Positions 10,858-21,242 are shown, numbered from the stretch's first letter. The stretch is 64,000 nucleotides of DNA from Rana temporaria (GCF_905171775.1 NC_053489.1:334778454-334842453); one strand, 5' to 3'. Program-made: numbers and translations. The notes: generated by a model from the sequence alone, not told the origin.

Positions 10858-13047
10858 TTTGTTCCTCCGAAAGGACTTAACAAGTTTCAGACCTTTATAG
10901 ATGTACAAAAATTTACGAGAAAATTGAGTATCCAAAGATACTTCATCTCCAATCCAACCAGACCAAATCTTGCGGATGTCACAACGGGTGTTAGACATAC
11001 GGGTCTTTCGAACCCTTCCCTTTTTAACCCTCCTTGTCCTTTGGCACCGAGTATTAAAGTCTTCAGAGACTTGGTTTTGAAGGACCTAGAAGAATTACCT
11101 TTAAAAAGGTTCCATTCTGATCCCAATATTAAGAATGGCTTGAAATCCCTATGTGAGAGAAAGGACCTTGTTATACGCCCTGCTGATAAGGGTGGGGGGA
11201 TAGTAGTTCTTGACAAGTCTGCTTATAACTCAGAGATGTCAAGACTACTGGAGGATGATGTGACTTATGTCAAGTTACCATCCAATCCTACCAGTAGTTA
11301 CACCTACTCCTTAAAGAAATTGGTGGAGAAGGGTGTACAGAGAGGCATCCTCAACAACAAGGAACAATGCTTTTTAGTACCTAGGGTACCTCGTATCCCT
11401 GTTATATACTACCTGCCAAAAATTCACAAACATAGCACATGTCCTCCAGGAAGACCAATCATTAGTGGCATTAACTCTGTCACCTCCAGATTGGGGAAAT
11501 ACATTGATTTCCACCTCCAACCTATAGTGAGACACATTCCTTCCTACCTCAAGGATACCAGGCATACTATTGCTAAACTTGAGGAAGTGATATACACCAA
11601 TGACATCATTCTTGTCACAGCTGATGTGGCCTCACTTTACACCAGTATAGCCCATCACTTGGGTTTCCAAGCTGTGGAATGTTTTCTCAACAGGTCACCC
11701 GATCTCCCTATTCTGCAAAGATTGTTTATAATGGATCTCCTCAGGTTTGCCACTACGCACAATTATTTTTGGCACGCGGGGGATTTCTACTTACAACATA
11801 AGGGAGTTGCGATGGGGGCTAAATTTGCCCCCAGTCTCGCAAACATTTTCATGGCCAAATGGGAGGAGGATGTCGTCTATGCTGCCGCCCGACCGGAGAT
11901 AGTTCTCTGGGCGCGGTACATAGATGACATCCTCCTCCTATGGCGTGGTGACCACGGGTCTTTGGAGTCCTTCATGAGTCACCTTAATGACAATCAAGTT
12001 GGAATCAATTTAACATATGAGGCTAGTACTTCTAACATTAATTTTTTGGATCTGGAAATTTTTGTACAAAATAACAGTCTACAAACCAAAACCCACTTTA
12101 AACAAACCGACCGTAACGGGTTTATCCCGGTTGACAGCTGCCATCATCCCTCCTGGCTGAAGTCTGTCCCACGTAGTCAGATTCTGCGAATTAGACGGAA
12201 TTGTTCTAATGTGGGAGACTTCAAAGAACAAGCAAAGATTCTCAAGAATCGCTTTGTTGATAAAGGATACTCTGAGAATCATATCCAGGAAGATATTGAA
12301 AGAATTTCAACGATTGATAGGGCAACCCTGACACGAGAGAAAGTCAAAACGGTACAGGATAGTAGGTTTAAGAACTCTTTTTTCACCGCATTTTCTATGC
12401 AATATAAGCAAATTAGGTCAATCATCCAAAAACATTGGAACATATTAACGAGTGATCCCACTTTGGGACCTACCTTACCCAATAGTGCATCCATAATATA
12501 TCGAGGGGCAATGTCAATGAGAAATCAGATCGCGCCAAATGTCCCAGACCCCCCAGTCAAACCCATTTTTTTCCCTCTTTCTAAGGGTTATCATCCATGT
12601 AGGAGGTGTAAAGTGTGTGTATACAACATCACCAAGAAGAAATCTATTAACTTTAGATCCACGGTTACAGGGGTTGAATTCCCCATTAAACAATTTTCAA
12701 CATGTGCCACTCGGTATGTTGTTTACCTTCTCACCTGCCCTTGTGGAAAACAGTACGTGGGGCGTACCATACGGAGCTTTTCCACAAGGGCAGGTGAGCA
12801 TATTGCCAAGATTTTGGCAGGGTACCCCAAACACACTGTACCAAGACATTACTTGGAACACCACAATAAGAAGGTCGAGGGAACCCTGTTCCAAATTATA
12901 GACCACTTTGTCCCTCATTGGAGAGGTGAACCAGGTACGAGGGGTGTATCTAAGTTAGAAGTATATTGGATATACCAGTTAAAAAGCTATACGCCCCACG
13001 GGCTTAACGTGGAGTGGGACGTGAATTCATTCATAAACCAATCATGA
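10858..13047 (+). CDS. Penelope-like reverse transcriptase with GIY-YIG endonuclease (5'-truncated, open)
   Basis: The frame is open from the junction to the stop at 13045-13047, about 730 codons. The formal ATG at 10837 lies in the inverted flank, so the true N-terminus is missing. RT motifs follow in order: LPKIHK with RPIISG, TADVASLYTSI (motif A, near 11617-11650), GVAMGAKFAPSLANIF (motif B), and the catalytic YIDDILLLW near 11918. After the RIRRNCSN and FVDKGYSENHI region comes a Cys-rich stretch (CRRCKVC) and a GIY-YIG nuclease with YVVYLLTCPCGKQYVGRT and a Glu-containing EVYWIYQLK. RT plus C-terminal GIY-YIG defines the EN+ Penelope-like group. The catalytic residues look intact, but the missing N-terminal region makes self-mobilisation unlikely. 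Confidence 0.9.
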   Translation, partial: FVPPKGLNKFQTFIDVQKFTRKLSIQRYFISNPTRPNLADVTTGVRHTGLSNPSLFNPPCPLAPSIKVFRDLVLKDLEELPLKRFHSDPNIKNGLKSLCERKDLVIRPADKGGGIVVLDKSAYNSEMSRLLEDDVTYVKLPSNPTSSYTYSLKKLVEKGVQRGILNNKEQCFLVPRVPRIPVIYYLPKIHKHSTCPPGRPIISGINSVTSRLGKYIDFHLQPIVRHIPSYLKDTRHTIAKLEEVIYTNDIILVTADVASLYTSIAHHLGFQAVECFLNRSPDLPILQRLFIMDLLRFATTHNYFWHAGDFYLQHKGVAMGAKFAPSLANIFMAKWEEDVVYAAARPEIVLWARYIDDILLLWRGDHGSLESFMSHLNDNQVGINLTYEASTSNINFLDLEIFVQNNSLQTKTHFKQTDRNGFIPVDSCHHPSWLKSVPRSQILRIRRNCSNVGDFKEQAKILKNRFVDKGYSENHIQEDIERISTIDRATLTREKVKTVQDSRFKNSFFTAFSMQYKQIRSIIQKHWNILTSDPTLGPTLPNSASIIYRGAMSMRNQIAPNVPDPPVKPIFFPLSKGYHPCRRCKVCVYNITKKKSINFRSTVTGVEFPIKQFSTCATRYVVYLLTCPCGKQYVGRTIRSFSTRAGEHIAKILAGYPKHTVPRHYLEHHNKKVEGTLFQIIDHFVPHWRGEPGTRGVSKLEVYWIYQLKSYTPHGLNVEWDVNSFINQS

Positions 13048-14776
13048 ACCTCCATCTTGGTTATTTATTAGTACAACTTAATATCTCCTTTATTGTGTTT
13101 ATTTTATATATAGTGGATGGTTTTGTTAAATCACCATACATCTATTATAAGTATGATTGCCTGCATCAACTAGTCAATTGGGGATGTATATTACCTGTGA
13201 TCAATCTGTATACACTATCCCGGGGACCTAATGCACTATAATCACTGCTTAGGATTCGTTTTCATCATAGAGGTTTATAGCTACTGCTTACGCCTCTCTT
13301 TCATCAATGATTCCCTTGGGACGCATCAGATGGAACGCATACGCCATCACGCCCGACGTTAGCTGACGCGCACACCGTCGTGGCTAAGTGACAATGCGCG
13401 CATCACCGCCTGCCCCCTTGGCGATTTGTGTCGTGGATGTTGAGTCCGGGACTCGGATTCGCTGTAAGGTGGGAGGCGGAGCAATTCCCTTGTCCCGCAT
13501 CCTCATATTGGACAGAGGCTGTCATGTGGGACGGGAGGAGATGACGTCACATATTGGAGCACTGCGATTGGTATCCTCAGCCGCGCCCCCGTTGTCCCAC
13601 CTTCCGGTGGTTGGAACGCAGGAAGAGGAAGTAGCAGTGGGTGAGACGCACGCCCGAGGGGAGCAGAGTAGCAGGTGTAGATCACAGGTAAGCTAATCAT
13701 ATGGCTATATATAGGCGCAGGTAGAGGTGTGGGTCAGCTCTATAACCCTGTTGATGTCTGTGAGGACGAAACCGGTCGGTTAAATTTTGATCCATACCAC
13801 CAACACTGTGCCAGTTCATGTTATCTGCCTGCTGTGGTTTTTCTTTGATGTGCCGTGGTGAACGAGTGTCTTTATCGTTTGGGTCTTTTATAATTTTTAC
13901 TATTTTTAAACTTTGGACGATTTCCTTGCTGTGTACTATTTTTTATGAGATTTGGACTATCTCTTTGCTTATGTCAAAACATTTTTTGATCAAGAATTTT
14001 AAATAAATTTCTACACTATGAGGAGGTGTTTTCTCCCTCTTTTCTCATATCCCTCATGAAATCGGGAGTTTCCCCTCCTTATCATCTCACGTGACGTTCC
14101 TGTGGCTGGTGTTACCAACCCCCCTTCTGGGATCCATCCGGAGCATCGGAATTGGGACATCCATCCACCCATTGGTGCAACTGAAGGACGGCCAGCATAT
14201 ACAAGCCTTGAGGACCTACCCACCATACGGTGAGCTGTGGGTCAACTAAAGCTGGTAAGAGTACCTTAACTTTTATATGCCAAGGAATGTCCTTTTGAAG
14301 ATGTGCAATTTCTGAGGGAAAGGATTCTCCATTGATGTGGAAGAGGTGTTTTCCAACTGAAGTGACGAACAGTCAGCTCTGGGGAAGCTCTGGGAGTGCC
14401 CCCCTTCCTACTTTTCAGAACTTTTATTTTATTTATTTTTGTGTTTGTTCACATTTATAATCACCTATTACATAAGATTTTTCTTTTGTACGCTTTTTTA
14501 TACCATACAGGTATAATATTAGCACTCAGAGTTATTATAGCTCTGGTATACATGTATGTTTAATTCACAGAGTTTGATTTTTCCTTAATATAAACTCTCA
14601 CTACAGAGGTCACATCCTCACAACCAATTAGTGGTTACCCCTTTCCTTTTTTATAGTTTTGGCGCTACATTAATTTTCTTTTATCTGTTTACACTTATCC
14701 ACTGGTATGTTGGCTGCCTATTTACACTATATATACACTTAGATTTGTTTAGCGCAATATATTCTTTTTATATATG
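12152..14776 (+). repeat. Right arm of 2.6-kb inverted repeat
   Basis: Reverse complement of 8233-10857. It covers the RT C-terminus, endonuclease and about 1.7 kb of 3' UTR. Homology ends at an AT-rich string near 14776, beyond which the left arm alone continues into the ATG of a second copy. Confidence 0.85.
13743..13782 (+). ncRNA. Hammerhead-ribozyme-like motif in PLE UTR
   Basis: Stem I is TAACC (13743-13747) with GGTTA (13778-13782). The core CTGTTGAT (13748-13755) is followed by stem II GTC/GAC with loop TGTGAG, then GAAA, the self-complementary stem III ACCGGT (13771-13776) and the cleavage-site C at 13777. PLEs are known to carry hammerheads with very short palindromic stem III. The core departs from the canonical CTGANGA by an A-to-T change and one extra base, so activity is uncertain. 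Confidence 0.45.
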
Positions 14777-15422
14777 CTCAAACTGAGATACACTTAAACC
14801 TAGCTAAGATACGACGGTCTGCGCCGTCGTATCTTAGGGTGTAGTTTTTTAGCTGGCTGCTAGGTGGCGCTTCCGTTGATTTCGGCGTAGAATATGTAAA
14901 TGACTAGATACGCCGATTCACGAACGTACGCTTGCCCGTCGCACTAAAGATACGCCGTTTCCGCAAGAGATACGCCGCATAAAGATAAACCTGACCCCTA
15001 GGTGGCGTAGCCAATGTTAAGTATGGCCGTCGTTCCCGCGTCGAAATTTGAAAATGTTACGTTGTTTGCGTAAGTCGTCCGTGAATGGGGCTGGACGTAA
15101 TTTCCGTTCACGTCGAAACCAATGACGTCCTTGCGGCGTAATTTGGAGCAATGCACACTGGCATATGTACACGGACGGCGCATGCGCCGTTCGTAAAAAA
15201 CGTCAATCACGTCGGGTCACTAAACATTTACATAAAACACGCCCCCTCATCCTCATTTGAATTAGGCGCGCTTACGCCGGCCCCATTTACGCTATGCCGC
15301 CGTAACTTAGGAGGCAAGTGCTTTGTGAATACAGCACTTGCCTCTCTGACTTACGGCGGCGTAGGGTAAATACGATACGCTACGCCGCCGTAAAAATGCG
15401 CGGAGCTACGTAAATCCGGGCC
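14777..15422. repeat. PIF/Harbinger-like MITE, truncated at left
   Basis: CpG-rich sequence with recurrent ATACGCCG and TACGCCGCCG words runs to a right end reading ACGTAAATCCGGGCC. It resembles the complete element at 52766-53447. Inner hairpins are present (GATACGACG...CGTCGTATC at 14810-14836; the CAAGTGCT/AGCACTTG pair near 15316-15343). There is no transposase. Confidence 0.55.
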
Positions 15423-15642
15423 ATTATTTTTTTTCAAAATTGTCGCTCTATTTTTGTTTATAGCGCAAAAACTAAAAATACCACCAAAAGAAAGCTCTAT
15501 TTGTGGGGAAAAAAGGACGCCAATTTTGTTTGGGAGCCACTTCGCACGACCGCGCAATTGTCAGTTAAAGTGACGCAGTGCCGAATCGCAAAAAGTAGCC
15601 TGGTCTTTGACCAGCAATATGGTCCGGGGCTGAAGTGGTTAA
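15423..15642. repeat. End fragment of the TTAA/AACCACTT dispersed repeat
   Basis: It contains the family signatures GACCGCGCAATTGTCAGTTA and TATAGCGCAAAAACTA and ends AAGTGGTTAA. The same block recurs in inverse orientation at 28901 and 46780 and at the right end of the full copy at 50523-51743. Confidence 0.7.
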
Positions 15643-15909
15643 GGCTGGGTTCACATTATTGCAAATTGGATGTGGGTTTTCTCGCATCCAATTTGCATAG
15701 TAGGAGATGAACCGGCTCTATATGGAGCTGGTTCACACATCTTCACAGCGGGTCCCGTGGGAATTGCACAGAAGTCCTGTGCTTCTTTTGGTCCATTTCA
15801 GGTCTGAATTCAGCACAATATTCCGGCTGAAATCAGACCTGAAACGGTGAATGGAGACGCACCAGGCTCCTACTGTGAGCCGAGAGCGTGCTGCAGTGTG
15901 AACCCAGCC
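15643..15909. mobile_element. MITE with GGCTGGGTTCACA ends and TAA duplication
   Basis: It starts GGCTGGGTTCACAT and ends TGTGAACCCAGCC, flanked by TAA on both sides (15640-15642, 15910-15912). A 3-bp TAA duplication fits a PIF/Harbinger-type MITE. Internal inverted pairs are visible (GCAAATTGGATG/CATCCAATTTGC). The copy at 53545-53840 has the same termini. Confidence 0.7.
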
Positions 15910-16451
15910 TAAATGCTTAAATACTATTCATAGTTTAAAATATAACTAGAGCAACATTTTTATTTCAATTTTGGATAGAGTAATGAGGAGACAGAACCAC
16001 TGTCAGGTTTTTAGTACTGTCTATGTCGTACTTCGAGATTCACTAATTGTCCTATTATTTACCAATGTCTCTTCCACAGTGAGACAGTGAAGTCAGCACC
16101 ACTCCCGGTTTCAGCACTGGAGGTGCTAGACACTGATAGTTTTATTAAAGGGGTAGGTATTCCCATACTTGGATAATTTTATTTTTTGTTTGCACTTGGG
16201 GTGACTAGGATAATTTCTGGTAGGTGTTCTTTTTGTGGTGTTTTTTATATTTTTGTCACATTTTTCTTTCGTTTTTTTCTGGTTTTGAAATTATGTTGGT
16301 CACTTTATGCTGTCGTTGGTAATCGCATGGTCCCTTAAATAACTTGACTGAACTGCGCATCACTGAATGTTTGAAGATTATTTTTTGCTAATATACAGGT
16401 AAGAATGCTGCTCTATGTGTCCATGTGTCTGACTCTGTCCCCCCAACCCAG
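15910..16451. other. No gene recognised
   Basis: Only short open frames and no clear repeat boundary were seen. T-rich tracts lie around 16220-16290. Confidence 0.4.
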
Positions 16452-16864
16452 ATAGCAAGGATAACTTGCCACAAATTTGTGGCAGTGTTGAATTGTAAGT
16501 ATGTTAATTTGCTGCACATTTTCACTGGCAAGTTGTACACATGTAGAGCAATTGAAACACAAGTTATATTTGAAACTTGCATCAAATTTGGGTGGCAAAT
16601 TTGGTCTCTAGCATGAGCAAAATTGCAGTGGCGAGTCTACAGCAAGAGCTCTGCAAGTCACAGTGACCCCTGTGGTGGGATGACTATTGCACAACATAAC
16701 GGTACCAAAACTTGCAGCAGACTTGCAGAATGTTTGCAAAGAAAGTTGATCTGGAGTCATGCAATGCGGACTTACTGCAATCGTGTAACAAACTTGTGAA
16801 GCCTGGCAAGTCTAGCAATAGCTTAGCAAGTCATTTTCAAACTCGTAGCTCAAGTGCTTGCTAT
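16452..16864. mobile_element. Putative small inverted-repeat element rich in ACTTGC words
   Basis: The ends are ATAGCAAG and CTTGCTAT. The interior has many ACTTGC/GCAAGT words in both orientations, plus an inner palindrome around CCACAAATTTGTGG. No target duplication beyond possible short AT bases was identified, so the family is unknown. Confidence 0.35.
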
Positions 16865-17137
16865 ATTGGATGTTTTTTTGAACCATGCAGTGGAGTTTGT
16901 TTGTTATATTCTAGGTTGGTTTGGTGAATGACGTTTTTAGGGCTTTAGGTAGGGTTGGTTCCCATATGGGTGGTCTGGTGGGGTTTTGATTTCTTTCCCC
17001 GTCCCTTTCCAGGGACGTTGTTCTCTATAGATTACTTTAATGTACAGGTGTTTAAAATAATTCATTTTTGTGTGGATTTATATTATAATATATGATTTAT
17101 TTTTCTGTTGAGTTACATCAACTGTCATTGAATGCAG
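16865..17137. other. Non-coding, possibly PLE 3' UTR
   Basis: No ORF. It precedes a hammerhead-like motif and may belong to a truncated Penelope-like copy. This is inferred only from that neighbour. Confidence 0.3.
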
Positions 17138-17181
17138 TGGATTCTGATGAAGCTGTTCTTATGGCGAAACGCATTAATCCA
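17138..17181 (+). ncRNA. Hammerhead-like motif, best-formed copy
   Basis: Stem I is TGGATT (17138-17143) with AATCCA (17176-17181), a perfect complement. The core reads CTGATGA plus one extra A (17144-17151). Stem II is GCTGT/ATGGC (17152-17156 with 17161-17165, including G-U pairs) closed by TCTT. GAAA follows, then stem III ACGCAT and the U17-equivalent at 17175. ACGCAT is one change from the palindrome ACGCGT seen at 54685-54690. The layout fits PLE-associated hammerheads. Cleavage activity is not shown. Confidence 0.5.
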
Positions 17182-17544
17182 TGATACTTGCCGGAGATTA
17201 TGTGGCCTTAACTTATGACACCTACTTGGGATGTTACATCTTCAAGTTATGATGTGATATGTGTCATTACTCTGGTGGAAAGAGTGGCATTGAGGTATCT
17301 CTATTACCTTTTATAATGTTTTTTAATTTTGTAATAAAGGTGATTGCTTTTATTTTATGGTATTGTGGTATTCTTTGTAAGACACATTGAAACACCCCAG
17401 AGTGTAGGTCTCTCTGGGTTCCCGATGCTGGGGTTTTCAGGAGATAAACAATTGTGTACATTGTATTAGATAGTTGTCTTCACCCCAAATTATTATATAT
17501 ATACTGTAGATGCATAGTAAATCATTATTTTGTTGATTATTTGT
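17182..17544. other. AT-rich tail after the hammerhead-like motif
   Basis: It contains an AATAAAG string near 17333 and a GGTATTGTGGTATTC direct repeat. It could be the 3' end of a truncated retroelement. No ORF with a recognisable domain. Confidence 0.3.
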
Positions 17545-17700
17545 GCTTTAATTCCAAAATGCATATTAAAGAGTAATTTTAGTGGACTATTTTTTTTTTA
17601 AATCCAGAGTGCAATTTGAATAATTATTTCAATGGACAGTTATTTTATTTCAATCCAGAGTGCATAGAGAATAATTATTTCAGCAGCTGTTTTTTTTATT
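17545..17700. repeat. Degenerate tandem repeat, period about 52-55 bp
   Basis: Three diverged units each hold a CCAGAGTGCA-like word (near 17555, 17607 and 17662), followed by an AATAATTATTTCA-like segment and a T-rich tract. Confidence 0.55.
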
Positions 17701-18244
17701 GAAATCAGCATCATATGTTTTGCCTGATATGTTGCACCATGTTCAAATATTTATTTTTATGTCTGGCTATGAGTGGCAGGGAAGGTTTCTCCAGACTGGG
17801 GAATGAAGAGAAGCTGTAGCATAAACATTGTAATTGTCAAGTGAGCTTAAAATATCAGAGGCAAAGCACCTGCATTGAAGCATAGCACCTGCATTGTGTG
17901 ACAAAGGCACTGTTTCACAGGCTGACACGCATTCATTGTGTTCATTTTCAACTAAGTTAATATTTTTACACTATTTTATTTACTATATGATAAACATTTA
18001 CTGAAAGATTTGCCAATCAATAATTTGACATAACAGAATCCTCAAAATGTTCACAGTTGAATCAGTTTGCAAACTGTTTATTTACTTAGCGTGACCTAAT
18101 GTATATCGACTAAAAAAATAATATGACTTTTTAATAAAAGCAACAGTATTGACACAACCAATATACATTTAAAGGGATTGTTCCTTTAAAAAATACACAT
18201 CTTTATTTACAGTTAGCTTCTTTTCATCACCATTCACTATGCCC
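17701..18244. other. No gene recognised
   Basis: AT-rich sequence. It holds a short imperfect direct repeat of AGCACCTGCATTG near 17866-17896. Nothing else was identified. Confidence 0.4.
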
Positions 18245-18398
18245 TTTATGTAGCGAGGCAATTTTTTAATGTGGACCTGAGAGAAGGCCCAGGATACTGG
18301 GAAAGTTGTGGATTCCAGATCCCCAGATTCAATGAGAATGTATTCCTGCACAGTGCTGAAGAATTTTCTGGTACAATGTTTTTATTGACATACTGTAA
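18245..18398. repeat. Copy 1 of a locally duplicated block
   Basis: GGCCCAGGATACTGGGAAAG through GTGCTGAAGAATT is repeated at about 21521-21592, with substitutions and a small indel. Elements inserted between the copies separate them by roughly 3.2 kb. Confidence 0.65.
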
Positions 18399-18814
18399 AG
18401 CCGTGTACACACGATCGGAATTTCCGATGGTATAAAATCCGATGAAATTTTCCGTCCCAATTCCGATGAAGCTGACTTCCATCAGTCTTGCATACACACT
18501 GTCAGAATAAATTCCGACCGTCCAAAACGCAGTGATGTAAAACACTACGACGAGCCGAAAAAATTTAATTTAATGCTTCCGAGCATGCATCGACTTGATT
18601 CTGAGCATGCGTGGGTTTTTTCTCCGTCTGAGTTGCACACAGACGATAGGAATTTTATATCGTGTTTTTTTTCCATCGGAAAAAAATAAAACATGTTCTA
18701 TTTCTAAACACCGACGGAAAAAAGTCCGTTGGGGCGCACACACGATCGGAATTTCAGATGAAAAAAGTCCATCTGACTTTTTTCATAAAAAATTCTGATC
18801 GTGTGTACGCGGCA
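18399..18814. mobile_element. MITE with GCCGTGTACACACGATC ends, TAA duplication
   Basis: The left terminus GCCGTGTACACACGATC mirrors the right terminus GATCGTGTGTACGCGGC, flanked by TAA at 18396-18398 and 18815-18817. ACACACGATCGGAATTT recurs inside. This is a PIF/Harbinger-like non-autonomous element without an ORF. Confidence 0.7.
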
Positions 18815-18820
18815 TAAGAG

Positions 18821-19240
18821 CCAGTTTACACTACCGCGACCAGGGGGGCGACTTGTGTCGTCCCAAGTCACCCCAAATTACATGGAAGTGAATGAGAGGT
18901 GTCTTAATGCACACTACTGAAGTTGCTCCGACTTCAGAAAAGGTTCTTGTACTTCTTCAAGGCGACTTCTAGGCGACTTGTACCCATTGATTTCAATGGA
19001 AGTCGCCTCCAAGTCGGATCCCCTGTCTTAACTGAAGCAACTTTCCAGGAAGTGAAAATAGTTTTCTAAGGCAAACCCCTCCCTCTCACAGAGCAGATTA
19101 TTATGTGATTGGCCATTGGCAAAGTCTCCTGTCCTGAAGGCTACTTGAAGTCACGCTGTAAGTCGCTCCAAGTAGAGCTGAAGTCATCTCCAAGTTGCCT
19201 TGTAAAGTCGCGCTGGAAGTCGTATTGTCCCAGTGTGAAA
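18821..19240. mobile_element. Likely MITE with GACTT/AAGTCG-rich interior
   Basis: Left end CAGTTTACACTACCGCGAC and right end GTCCCAGTGTGAAA are weak inverted partners. The interior holds many GGCGACTT/AAGTCGC words in both orientations, including a hairpin near 18958-19010. Boundaries are approximate. Confidence 0.4.
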
Positions 19241-19541
19241 AAAAAGAGAAACCAGATAACAAATTCACAAGCAGGGGATACAAGATACAAAAAAAAACAA
19301 CACATAAAGCATGTTATAAAGGTATAAATTCTAGACTAACACTGACCCTCAGGCCGAGGCCGGTGGTCCTTGCGTTATGCACAAGCCTTTAGACCCAGGG
19401 GCTAAGGTAGGTAAGGGGTAACGGAGCTGGCCGCAATAATGGGAAAAACAAGAGAACAAAACAAACAAACAAAAAAAGAAGGGGGGGGACTCAAAAACAG
19501 GGGAGTGGGGAGCAGAGCAGCGGGCAAGAGCCCCAGAAATA
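19241..19541. other. Left flank of the Tc1/mariner insertion
   Basis: No gene. A purine-rich run (19440-19500) precedes the insertion. The sequence resumes at 21106 with another purine-rich tract, so the transposon entered an anonymous purine-rich repeat. Confidence 0.4.
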
Positions 19542-21103
19542 CAGGGAGTGCAGAATTATTAGGCAAGTTGTATTTTTGAGGATTAATTTTATTATTGAAC
19601 AACAACCATGTTCTCAATGAACCCAAAAAACTCATTAATATCAAAGCTGAATATTTTTGGAAGTAGTTTTTAGTTTGTTTTTAGTTTTAGCTATTTTAGG
19701 GGGATATCTGTGTGTGCAGGTGACTATTACTGTGCATAATTATTAGGCAACTTAACAAAAAAAAATATATACCCATTTCAATTATTTATTTTTACCAGTG
19801 AAACCAATATAACATCTCAACATTCACAAATATACATTTCTGACATTCAAAAACAAAACAAAAACAAATCAGTGACCAATATAGCCACCTTTCTTTGCAT
19901 GGACACTCAAAAGCCTGCCATCCATGGATTCTGTCAGTGTTTTGATCTGTTCACCATCAACATTGCGTGCAGCAGCAACCGCAGCCTCACAGACACTGTT
20001 CAGAGAGGTGTACTGTTTTCCCTCCTTGTAAATCTCACATTTGATGATGGACCACAGGTTCTCAATGGGGTTCAGATCAGGTGAACAAGGAGGCCATGTC
20101 ATTAGATTTTCTTCTTTTATACCCTTTCTTGCCAGCCACGCTGTGGAGTACTTGGACGCGTGTGATGGAGCATTGTCCTGCATGAAAATCATGTTTTTCT
20201 TGAAGGATGCAGACTTCTTCCTGTACCACTGCTTGAAGAAGGTGTCTTCCAGAAACTGGCAGTAGGACTGGGAGTTGAGCTTGACTCCATCCTCAATCCG
20301 AAAAGGCCCCACAAGCTCATCTTTGATGATACCAGCCCAAACCAGTACTCCACCTCCACCTTGCTGGCGTCTGAGTCGGACTGGAGCTCTCTGCCCTTTA
20401 CCAATCCAGCCACGGGCCCATCCATCTGGCCCATCAAGACTCACTCTCATTTCATCAGTCCATAAAACCTTAGAAAAATCAGTCTTGAGATATTTCTTGG
20501 CCCAGTCTTGACGTTTCAGCTTGTGTGTCTTGTTCAGTGGTGGTCGTCTTTCAGCCTTTCTTACCTTGGCCATGTCTCTGAGTATTGCACACCTTGTGCT
20601 TTTGGGCACTCCAGTTATGTTGCAGCTCTGAAATATGGCCAAACTGGTGGCAAGTGGCATCTTGGCAGCTGCACGCTTGACTTTTCTCAGTTCATGGGCA
20701 GTTATTTTGCGCCTTGGTTTTTCCACACGCTTCTTGCGACCCTGTTGACTATTTTGAATGAAACGCTTGATTGTTTGATGATCACGCTTCAGAAGCTTTG
20801 CAATTTTAAGAGTGCTGCATCCCTCTGCAAGATATCTCACTATTTTTGACTTTTCTGAGCCTGTCAAGTCCTTCTTTTGGCCCATTTTGCCAAAGGAAAG
20901 GAAGTTGACTAATAATTATGCACACCTGATATAGGGTGTTGATGTCATTAGACCACACCCCTTCTCATTACAGAGATGCACATCACCTAATATGCTTAAT
21001 TGGTAGTAGGCTTTCGAGCCTATACAGCTTGGAGTAAGACAACATGCATAAAGAGGATGATGTGGTCAAAATACTCATTTGCCTAATAATTCTGCACTCC
21101 CTG
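19542..21103 (-). mobile_element. Complete Tc1/mariner element of the DD37E (TRT-like) group
   Basis: The 1562-bp element has perfect terminal inverted repeats of about 25 bp that start CAGGGAGTGCAGAATTATTA. A TA dinucleotide flanks each side (19540-19541, 21104-21105), the standard Tc1/mariner target duplication. A related TAATTATGCACA-type word recurs near 19730-19755 and 20906-20930 as an inner repeat. The single ORF is uninterrupted. DD37E spacing matches the TRT group known from fishes and frogs and noted for horizontal transfer. Structure and open ORF suggest a young copy. Confidence 0.92.
19869..20885 (-). CDS. Tc1/mariner transposase, DD37E type, intact frame
   Basis: The 338-residue protein has the usual Tc1-type length. 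Residues 1-50 form the first helix-turn-helix (LTGSEKSKIVRYLAEG, TLKIAKLLKRDHQTIKRFI). A basic GRPR-like linker (GRKKRVEKPRRK, 49-60) follows, then a second helix-turn-helix region (61-110). The catalytic triad is D144 (VLWTDE), D237 (FMQDNAPSH) and E275 (SPDLNPIENLW), with 37 residues between the last two. It would cut at the terminal repeats and reinsert at TA. The start is the first ATG, about 220 bp inside the right end, and the sequence MGQKK begins the domain directly. No stop or frameshift is seen. Activity is not shown. Confidence 0.92.
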   Translation of the reverse strand: MGQKKDLTGSEKSKIVRYLAEGCSTLKIAKLLKRDHQTIKRFIQNSQQGRKKRVEKPRRKITAHELRKVKRAAAKMPLATSLAIFQSCNITGVPKSTRCAILRDMAKVRKAERRPPLNKTHKLKRQDWAKKYLKTDFSKVLWTDEMRVSLDGPDGWARGWIGKGQRAPVRLRRQQGGGGVLVWAGIIKDELVGPFRIEDGVKLNSQSYCQFLEDTFFKQWYRKKSASFKKNMIFMQDNAPSHASKYSTAWLARKGIKEENLMTWPPCSPDLNPIENLWSIIKCEIYKEGKQYTSLNSVCEAAVAAARNVDGEQIKTLTESMDGRLLSVHAKKGGYIGH

Positions 21104-21242
21104 TAGAATGAGTAAGAGATAGGGGGGTAGAAAGAGGGAAGGAAAAGGAAAGGTCCCTCAGTGCGGGGATAGGGTCAAATTAGTTTGAGAGTCCCAGACT
21201 GGTCGGGTGCAAAGTGGGGAATGCATAGGACCACTACGGGGC
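21104..21242. other. Right flank of the Tc1/mariner insertion
   Basis: Purine-rich anonymous sequence continuous with 19241-19541 across the transposon. No ORF of note. Confidence 0.4.

Larger units (their letters stand above)
6572..14776. mobile_element. Penelope-like element in inverted composite arrangement
   Basis: Three PLE pieces are joined. From 10857 leftward the minus strand reads the 3' half of a PLE ORF (stop at 9962), its 3' UTR, then directly the 5' half of another copy (ATG 8192), cut at 6572. From 10858 rightward the plus strand reads an open RT plus GIY-YIG frame and the same 3' UTR to 14776. The minus-strand order (3' half, UTR, 5' half) is the head-to-tail partial duplication typical of PLEs. 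The inversion at 10857/10858 fits twin priming on such a tandem transcript. A 451-bp RT segment is present twice (6572-7022 and 10858-11308). I see no target-site duplication at the outer ends. Confidence 0.8.
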
